Shown one piece after another: positions 14,280-18,794 of a DNA stretch of 18,794 bases (position 1 is the first letter of the stretch; each line of letters begins with the position of its first letter). This DNA comes from Deltaproteobacteria bacterium RBG_13_61_14. Lineage in GTDB: Bacteria; RBG-13-61-14. Position numbers and translations under genes: made by a program. The notes below the pieces were generated by a model. It saw only the letters and a program-made list of their open reading frames with translations. It made no database searches and was not told where the DNA came from. The stretch is taken from positions 15,561 to 34,354 of the forward strand of contig MGQK01000017.1 of NCBI GenBank assembly GCA_001797815.1. The letters run 5' to 3'.

Positions 14280-15857
14280 ATGGCGGATTTCAATTACCAC
14301 GAAGCCCTGGAGCAGGCGGCCAGAAAGCAGGGCGACAAGCTCTGGCTCCTGTTTGAGGAAGACCGGATTGGCTTTGCCACCATGGACCAGAACGCCAACC
14401 GGGTGGCCCACGCCCTCCTTGACCTCGGCCTCGGACCGGGCCAGGGCCTGGCCATCATGATGCCCAACGGCCCCGAGTTCCTCTACGGCTTTTTCGCCAG
14501 CCAGAAGATCGGCGCCTACGCCGTGCCGGTCAACACCGAGCTCAAAGGCGAGCACCTCTCTTACCTCCTCCACCACTGCCAAGCTCGCGCCCTCCTCATC
14601 CACCACCGCCTCTACCCGGAATGGGAAAAGATCAAACAGGACACCCCCAACCTCCAGCACATCCTGGTGGGCACGGCCGAAGCTTCGGCCGGCTGGACCG
14701 TCCCGGCCGGCGCCAGGGCCTTTGAACCGCTCCTCCAAGCCGGCCAGCCCGAGCCGCCCGCCGCCCGGCCTAAAGAAGGCGATATCTGTCTTCTCATGTA
14801 CACCTCCGGCACCACCGGCCAGGCCAAGGGGGTGGTCTATCGCTTCGGCAGGACCGGGCTGAATGGCATCGGGATCATCGCCAAGGGTTTCTACAAGCCC
14901 GATGATACCATCTACACCTGCCTGCCCCTCTTCCACGCCAACGCCCTTTACGTTTCCATGCCCGCTTCCCTGTTCGCCGAAATCCGCCTGGCCCTGGGCC
15001 GGCGCTTCAGCGCCAGCCGCTTCTGGGACGACGTCCGCCGCTACGGCGCCACCACCTTCAACGCGCTCGGCGCCATGATCCCCATCCTGATGAAACAGCC
15101 GGAGCGGCCCAACGACGGCGACAACCCGGTCCGCTTCGTGCTCTCCGCGGCCTGTCCGGTTACGGTCTGGCAGAGCTTCGAGAAACGCTTCAACCTCAAG
15201 ATCCTGGAGTTTTACGGGGCGGTGGACGGCGGCGGGTTCGCGGTCTTCAACCTGGGCAACGCGCCGGTCGGCTCGATCGGGCCGCTGCCCCCGGGCGCCG
15301 GCCGGGTGGTGGATGAAGACCTGAACGATTGCCCTCCGGGCGAGCCGGGCGAGCTGATTTTCAAAGTGGACGACACCAAGGAGAAGCGGGTCGAGTATTT
15401 CAAGGATGACCGGGCCAGCAACGAAAAGGTCCACGACGGCTGGCTCTTCACCGGCGACCTGGTCTATCGCGACGAGAAGAACTTCCTCTACTTCGTGGAC
15501 CGCAAGAAGGACGCCATGCGCCGGCGGGGTGAGAACGTGTCCAGTTACGAGGTGGAAAAGGTGGTGAACCGGTTTCCTCCAGTGCTCGAGTCCGCCTCCC
15601 TCGGGGTCAAGAGCGAGCTGGGCGAAGACGACATTCTGGTCTGCGTGGTGCCCCGGCCGGGCGAGTCGGTGGACCCGGAGGCGCTCTACGACTTTTGCGC
15701 TCAAGAGATGCCGCGCTACATGATCCCCCGTTTCATCCGGGTGATGGCCGAGTTGCCCAAGACCGAGACCCACCGGGTGAAGAAGAACCTGCTCAAGAGC
15801 CAGGGCGTGGCCGAAGGCACCTGGGACGAGGAGAAATCGCGGGGGAGAAGGAAGTAG
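14280..15857 (+). CDS. AMP-forming acyl-CoA synthetase, CaiC-like (second ligase, atypical C-terminal motif)
   Basis: This 525-residue ANL-superfamily ligase has the P-loop YTSGTTGQAKG (residues 174-184), with Gln-Ala replacing the usual x-Pro. It also has the pocket segment EFYGAVDGGGFAVF, the hinge block DGWLFTGDLVYRDEKNFLYF, and the run DRKKDAMRRRGENVSSYEVE. At the C-terminus PKTETHRVKK aligns with the PxTxTGKxxK motif, so the usual catalytic lysine appears to be Arg499, with Lys501 and Lys502 nearby. Arg-Val-x-Lys variants are, as I recall, seen in crotonobetaine/carnitine-CoA ligase-like proteins, so activity need not be lost. It is clearly different from the ligase at 828. It has its own candidate promoter and ribosome site, and a repeat hairpin separates it from the DJ-1/PfpI gene downstream. 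Substrate unknown. Confidence 0.9.
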   Translation: MADFNYHEALEQAARKQGDKLWLLFEEDRIGFATMDQNANRVAHALLDLGLGPGQGLAIMMPNGPEFLYGFFASQKIGAYAVPVNTELKGEHLSYLLHHCQARALLIHHRLYPEWEKIKQDTPNLQHILVGTAEASAGWTVPAGARAFEPLLQAGQPEPPAARPKEGDICLLMYTSGTTGQAKGVVYRFGRTGLNGIGIIAKGFYKPDDTIYTCLPLFHANALYVSMPASLFAEIRLALGRRFSASRFWDDVRRYGATTFNALGAMIPILMKQPERPNDGDNPVRFVLSAACPVTVWQSFEKRFNLKILEFYGAVDGGGFAVFNLGNAPVGSIGPLPPGAGRVVDEDLNDCPPGEPGELIFKVDDTKEKRVEYFKDDRASNEKVHDGWLFTGDLVYRDEKNFLYFVDRKKDAMRRRGENVSSYEVEKVVNRFPPVLESASLGVKSELGEDDILVCVVPRPGESVDPEALYDFCAQEMPRYMIPRFIRVMAELPKTETHRVKKNLLKSQGVAEGTWDEEKSRGRRK

Positions 15858-15860
15858 GAG

Positions 15861-15972
15861 AGGCATTAGTCATTAGGCTTTAGGCATTAGGCTTCTATTT
15901 CATTATGACGATCTGAATAGACGCTCTTCTCTTTTCCGAAGCCTAAAGTCTAAAGCCTAATGCCTAAAGCCT
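15861..15972. repeat. Long hairpin built from TTAGGC-type heptad repeats
   Basis: The arms 15861-15895 and 15938-15972 are 35 bases each and pair at 31 of 35 positions across a 42-base loop. Each arm is made of near-identical seven-base units such as ATTAGGC and TTTAGGC. The element starts four bases after the ligase stop and ends just before the ribosome site AAAGGAG (15981-15987) of the DJ-1/PfpI gene. It may partly terminate transcription or stabilise the upstream message. No ORF is present in it. Confidence 0.82.
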
Positions 15973-15993
15973 GTTTTCAGAAAGGAGTTACAG

Positions 15994-16512
15994 ATGAGCA
16001 TTAAGGGAAAGCGCGTAGCGATTTTGGTCGAGCAGCTCTACCAGGAGCTGGAGGTTTGGTATCCCTATTATCGGCTGAAAGAGGAAGGCGCGAGCGTGAC
16101 CGTGGTGGGGAGCGGCACGGCCAAGGAGTATCCGGGCAAGTATGGCTACCCGATCGCGGTGGACAAAAACGTGGACCAGGTCAAGCCGGGAGATTTCGAC
16201 GCGGTGGTGATCCCCGGCGGCTATGCGCCGGACCATCTGCGCCGCTTTCCCAGGATGGTGGAGCTGGTGAAAAAGGTTTATGAGCAGGGCGGAGTGATCG
16301 CGGCCATCTGCCACGCCGGCTGGATGCTGGCTTCCGCCGACATCATCCGGGGGGTCAAGTGCACAAGCTTCTTCGCGATCAAAGACGACATGAAGAACGC
16401 CGGCGGAAAGTGGGAGGACAGTGAGGTGGTAGTGGATCAGCGCATCATCACCAGCCGCAAGCCGGATGACCTGCCGGCGTTTTGCCGGGAGCTCATCAAG
16501 GCCCTCGGCTAA
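15994..16512 (+). CDS. DJ-1/PfpI-family protein (glutamine-amidotransferase-like fold)
   Basis: This 172-residue cytoplasmic protein matches the PfpI branch. It has VAILVEQLYQELEVWYPYYR with the conserved acidic residues, DFDAVVIPGGYAPDHLRR, the nucleophile elbow AAICHAGWML (Cys106, His107), and RIITSRKPDDLPAFCRELIK at the end. Family members have been described as proteases, glyoxalases or protein/nucleotide deglycases that handle reactive carbonyls; which applies cannot be decided here. The start is clear, with AAAGGAG seven bases upstream. It follows the second acyl-CoA synthetase after a 136-base gap that holds a hairpin repeat. Compared with the usual N-terminal motif (F-E-D-x-E), this protein reads YQELE, a modest variation. 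Confidence 0.9.
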   Translation: MSIKGKRVAILVEQLYQELEVWYPYYRLKEEGASVTVVGSGTAKEYPGKYGYPIAVDKNVDQVKPGDFDAVVIPGGYAPDHLRRFPRMVELVKKVYEQGGVIAAICHAGWMLASADIIRGVKCTSFFAIKDDMKNAGGKWEDSEVVVDQRIITSRKPDDLPAFCRELIKALG

Positions 16513-16529
16513 AGCCTCAGGCCTTGATA

Positions 16530-16589
16530 GTGCACGGTGCACAGCCCTCGGCCGTGAGCTCGGGCCGAAGCGGTGGACAGTGCACAGTG
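16530..16589. repeat. GTGCAC repeat cluster with small hairpin
   Basis: GTGCAC-G-GTGCAC (16530-16542) and the shorter GTGCACAGTG (16580-16589) flank a six-base stem TCGGCC/GGCCGA (16548-16553 and 16563-16568). The same motif is found at 9852-9866. A further six-base hairpin, GACCGA/TCGGTC, lies at 16631-16645. The rest of 16513-16728 shows no gene on either strand; it appears to be a patch of decayed repeats. Confidence 0.55.
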
Positions 16590-16716
16590 ATTGATGAGGG
16601 CGTGAACGTGTCCGAACATAGAGTAGCCGCGACCGATCTTCGGTCACGGAACAAAGGGCAAGTCCTGGCCGGCCGGCTTTGGTAGCTCGCAATCCTTAAT
16701 TGACTAATTGACGACC

Positions 16717-16801
16717 TGACCCCGATTTCTAAAGCAGGAGAATTTGAAGGAGGCTCGCTTTGAGCCTGGCTCTAAGTGTAAAGTTAAGCGTTGACCCCAA
16801 T
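16717..16801. repeat. Probable repeat-element remnant that truncates hicA
   Basis: TGACCCCGAT (16717-16726) and TGACCCCAAT (16792-16801) are near-identical direct repeats 75 bases apart. They share the GACCCC core with the palindromes at 772-805 and 3162-3202. Between them is a small hairpin, AGGCTC/GAGCCT (16751-16756 and 16762-16767). The hicA coding similarity ends at the right-hand copy. I infer insertion or recombination of a related element; outer boundaries are uncertain. Confidence 0.45.
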
Positions 16802-16830
16802 CCCAGCTCCTTGCCGGACCGGGGTTTCAT
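16729..16830 (-). pseudogene. hicA: Truncated HicA toxin remnant (first nine codons only)
   Basis: On the minus strand an ATG at 16830 overlaps the hicB stop (ATGA), the usual coupling of hicBA pairs. The first residues, MKPRSGKEL, look like a HicA N-terminus. From codon 10 the frame reads into repeat-like sequence (GLGSTLNFTLRARLKASLLQ) and stops at codon 34. The double-stranded-RNA-binding-like fold and the catalytic histidine region of HicA are absent, so no active toxin can be made. Homology rests on nine residues plus position, so the call is moderate. Confidence 0.5.
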
Positions 16831-17030
16831 ATCGCGATTTCCAGCACCCGGTCCTTATCGGTTTTTTGGGGGGTATCAATCTCCACGGAAAGGCACCCCT
16901 CAATGGCCTCGTAAAGATTTTGCAGCAATTCCTCGAAAGTCTCGCCTTGGGTAGCGCAACCCGGGATCGCCGGCACTTCGGCCCAATAGCCGCCTTCTTC
17001 CGCTTGATGGACCACAATTTTGATCTTCAT
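16827..17030 (-). CDS. hicB: HicB-family antitoxin (solitary, partner toxin truncated)
   Basis: This 67-residue protein matches the short HicB/UPF0150 family: MKIKIVVHQAEEGGYWAEVP, the AIPGCATQGETFEELLQNLY turn and helix, EAIEGCLSVE, and a final strand. These proteins fold like a partial RNase H and neutralise the HicA mRNA interferase; no DNA-binding tail is visible. The ATG has AAAGGA ten bases upstream and a candidate promoter at 17055-17083. The TGA overlaps the start of the hicA remnant. With the toxin gone, it may be a relic or may serve as an antitoxin against HicA encoded elsewhere. Confidence 0.85.
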   Translation of the reverse strand: MKIKIVVHQAEEGGYWAEVPAIPGCATQGETFEELLQNLYEAIEGCLSVEIDTPQKTDKDRVLEIAI

Positions 17031-17054
17031 GGCTGTATTTTCCTTTCTGCTAAC

Positions 17055-17083
17055 AGAGTATCAAACTCATTTTCATCTGTAAA
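17055..17083 (-). promoter_or_regulatory. Candidate promoter for hicB
   Basis: On the minus strand TTTACA (17083-17078), a 17-base spacer, and TACTCT (17060-17055) preceded by TG-A, an extended -10. It is 25 bases from the hicB start. The -10 hexamer itself is weak. Confidence 0.38.
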
Positions 17084-17154
17084 GAGCCATACCCATGGCC
17101 CGACGTGCGGTCAAGGCAACAATCTTTTCAAGGCCTAGGTTTCATGCCTCTTTT

Positions 17155-18558
17155 TCAGGCCGATAGCTCCAGCGGCACCACCGGCGTGATGCCCAGGAAC
17201 TTGCACGCCTCCAGGAGCGCCTGTCCGAAATGGCCCATCACGATCCCGGTGTGGTGGGGGAAGTCGGAGAGGAGCGCGCGGTAGAGGCAATCCAGATCTG
17301 AAACCTCGACCCAGCCGTGCGCGCCGAAGGTCTCGCCCTCGGCCTTGACCACTTTCCCTTCGGCGATCAGCAGCTTGAACTCCCCCTCCGGCGTCTCGGT
17401 CAGCCGCGCCAGAGTCACCGGCCCGGGCTTGACCTCGAACTCCAACGTGCCCATGGCCCGGTCCTCCCCGGTCACTTGCCCGATGATCTTCTGGGTCTTC
17501 ATCTTCGGCTTGGCCTTGGCCATGCCCGGCGGAAAGACCCCGCAGTGCCAGGCGCTGAACACGTTCCTACGTTTGTAGTGGCGGTTGTTCCAGTCGGCCA
17601 GACCCGCGGGGTTGCCCGAGGCCAGGCCCAAGAGGTGCATGGACATCGCCCCGTGGATGTCCACCTCGCAGGCCGCGGGGATGCCCCGCTGGCTGAACCG
17701 CGCCATCACCGTGCAGGGCGAGACCTCGAACTGCTCCTGGATCAAGGTCCAGCATTGCACGGCCAGCCCTTGCAGGTGGTATTTGCGCACGTGCAGATCC
17801 AGCGCCAGCTCCAGCCGCGCCAGCCGCTCCACGCTCTTTTTGGGCACCAGGGAAGTGTCGGCCATGGCGCAGATCTCGGCCATGACCTTCTTGATCCGGG
17901 CCGTATCCTTGATCGCGAGCGCCTCGGCGAAAATCTCGGCCAGGGGGAAGGGCAGCACCTTGACCTGGAACTGCTTGAGCAGCGAGACCTCGTTGAACAC
18001 GCAGGTCTCGAACTCCAGGGGCCGCGGGCCGATCTGGCCGTAGCTCGATCCCCGGAGGCCGGCGATCACCTTGCAGGCGCGGGCGAAGCGCTCGAGGTCG
18101 CGCAAGAACCCTTTTTCATCCGGGAAGCAGATGGGCGCTTGGGGGAAGGCGTAGCAAATGCCGCGGTGGCGGAGGGCCGTGCCGATGGAGAGCGTGCCGC
18201 AAAAGGCGTCGCGCCGGTTGGCGGCCGGGGTGAGCCGGCCCTCTTCCTTGCACCCGAACACGAACACCGGCACCCCGATGTCCGCCGCTTCCGCGGCCGG
18301 GATTTCGTTCCCGAAGTTCATGGCGCCGATCACCACCCCGGCCACCTTTTCCCGGCGGAACAGCTCCGCGGCCTTTTTTCCTTCTTCCAGGCTCTCCACC
18401 AGGCCGTGCCGGCAAAGCCGCTCGTCCGGCGCCACCGCCTGGATCCCCGCTTGCGAGAAAGCCCGGAGCGTGGCCTGCCGCATCTTCCGGGCCAATTCCG
18501 GACTGAATACCGCCCGGTGGGCCGGGACCAAGCCGATCTTTATTCCCAAGGATTTCAT
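17155..18558 (-). CDS. L-fucose/L-arabinose isomerase-family protein
   Basis: This 467-residue protein has the FucI/AraA-like layout. An N-terminal Rossmann-type region (KIGLVPAHRAVFSPELARKM, VAGVVIGAMNFGNEIPAAEA, VPVFVFGCKEEGRLTP) leads to ERFARACKVIAGLRGSSYGQ. The C-terminal half contains ACEVDIHGAMSMHLLGLASG and SAWHCGVFPP, where acidic residues and a histidine bind the metal in known isomerases. These enzymes interconvert aldose and ketose sugars. The ATG has GGAGG nine to ten bases upstream. The gene is divergent from the ORF at 18636, with a perfect palindrome between them. Together with araB and GH127 it could supply a ketose to the kinase. It is shorter than classical FucI (about 590 residues), so the substrate is uncertain. 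Confidence 0.82.
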   Translation of the reverse strand: MKSLGIKIGLVPAHRAVFSPELARKMRQATLRAFSQAGIQAVAPDERLCRHGLVESLEEGKKAAELFRREKVAGVVIGAMNFGNEIPAAEAADIGVPVFVFGCKEEGRLTPAANRRDAFCGTLSIGTALRHRGICYAFPQAPICFPDEKGFLRDLERFARACKVIAGLRGSSYGQIGPRPLEFETCVFNEVSLLKQFQVKVLPFPLAEIFAEALAIKDTARIKKVMAEICAMADTSLVPKKSVERLARLELALDLHVRKYHLQGLAVQCWTLIQEQFEVSPCTVMARFSQRGIPAACEVDIHGAMSMHLLGLASGNPAGLADWNNRHYKRRNVFSAWHCGVFPPGMAKAKPKMKTQKIIGQVTGEDRAMGTLEFEVKPGPVTLARLTETPEGEFKLLIAEGKVVKAEGETFGAHGWVEVSDLDCLYRALLSDFPHHTGIVMGHFGQALLEACKFLGITPVVPLELSA

Positions 18559-18597
18559 CCCGTTCCTCCTTCAAATTTTCCTTCTGCAAACCTCTAT

Positions 18598-18617
18598 CGG
18601 CTATGCTATCATAGCCG
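18598..18617. promoter_or_regulatory. Perfect 20-base palindrome between divergent genes, candidate operator
   Basis: CGGCTATG-CTAT-CATAGCCG has perfect eight-base arms and a four-base centre. It overlaps a possible -10 on each strand: TATCAT (18607-18612) preceded by TGC on plus, and TATGAT (18613-18608) on minus. That position suits a repressor of the isomerase gene and/or the plus-strand gene. No regulator gene is in the window. Confidence 0.5.
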
Positions 18618-18635
18618 TTTGGGAGATTCCAAGCG

Positions 18636-18794
18636 ATGAGTCTTCGCCTGTTGCCCAGACCCCGCTCGCTCGCGCTGAGTCGAGCCGCGGTCTCCTTTCC
18701 GCCTCCGCTGGCGCTGCAATTTACCCTCAAGGCCCGGCCGCAGGAAAGAGTCCTGCGGGAACTTTTTCAGCATCACGGCCTCCTCGCCGAGGCC
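18636..18794 (+). CDS. Start of a plus-strand gene running off the window; unidentified (perhaps GH20-like N-terminus)
   Basis: An ATG at 18636 opens a frame of 53 codons with no stop to the window end, beginning MSLRLLPRPRSLALSRAAVS and continuing through FTLKARPQERVLRELFQHHG. It follows the divergent candidate operator by 18 bases, and there is no strong ribosome site. The LLPRPRSLAL start faintly recalls the N-terminal domain of beta-N-acetylhexosaminidases (IPxPxxL pattern), which would suit a sugar-use region, but the evidence is thin. Codon use matches the neighbouring genes. Confidence 0.4.
   Translation, partial: MSLRLLPRPRSLALSRAAVSFPPPLALQFTLKARPQERVLRELFQHHGLLAEA

Noticed and set aside
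14238-15866. Long minus-strand frame opposite the second acyl-CoA synthetase
   Set aside because: It is an antisense shadow of GC-rich codons (rich in His, Val, Gly, Asp) with no recognisable domain, while the plus strand has all ligase motifs.
15861-15972. CRISPR-like array
   Set aside because: The units are only seven bases long, without spacers, and arranged as an inverted repeat; no cas genes are present.
17317-18639. Plus-strand 440-codon frame opposite the isomerase gene
   Set aside because: Composition is typical of antisense GC-rich frames, with no ribosome site or family motif; the minus-strand isomerase is well supported.

Overview
The window reads as chromosomal DNA from a GC-rich, Gram-negative-type bacterium. 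The evidence is strong G/C third-position bias in every gene, purine-rich Shine-Dalgarno sites, and two secreted proteins with ordinary Sec signal peptides. The gene mix (GH127 glycosidase, SCP2-type thiolases, AMP-forming acyl-CoA ligases, many small palindromic intergenic repeats) fits an uncultured environmental lineage such as a Desulfobacterota-like or related phylum. The sequence alone does not fix the taxon. There are no rRNA or tRNA genes, no CRISPR array and no intact transposase. No gene-free stretch exceeds 300 bases; the largest is 16513-16728 (216 bases).

Layout: (1) 1-3170, plus strand: the C-terminal part of a GH127 beta-L-arabinofuranosidase, an AMP-forming acyl-CoA synthetase and a peptidase-C26 glutamine-amidotransferase-like hydrolase. 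(2) 14143 down to 3199, minus strand, in transcription order: two tandem secreted START/SRPBCC proteins, a ribulokinase (araB), two SCP2-thiolase-fold proteins, a UvrD/PcrA helicase, a TFIIB-type zinc-ribbon protein, a CPBP intramembrane protease and a large membrane/TPR protein. (3) 14280-16512, plus strand: a second acyl-CoA synthetase and a DJ-1/PfpI protein, divergent from block 2. (4) 18558 down to 16729, minus strand: an L-fucose/L-arabinose isomerase-family protein, then a hicB antitoxin with a truncated hicA remnant. (5) From 18636, plus strand: the start of a gene that runs off the window.

Two themes recur. One is pentose or deoxysugar use: GH127, ribulokinase and the isomerase-family protein could release, isomerise and phosphorylate L-arabinose-type sugars, although the genes are scattered over 18 kb. 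The other is acyl-CoA chemistry: two ligases and a pair of thiolase-fold proteins that seem to lack the standard thiolase catalytic residues.

The most distinctive feature is the density of small palindromic repeats from several unrelated families, placed at gene ends. One is a perfect 41-base palindrome at 3162-3202 that carries stop codons in all six frames and supplies the stop codons of both convergent genes beside it. A deleted copy at 772-805 appears to have rewritten the C-terminus of the GH127 protein.
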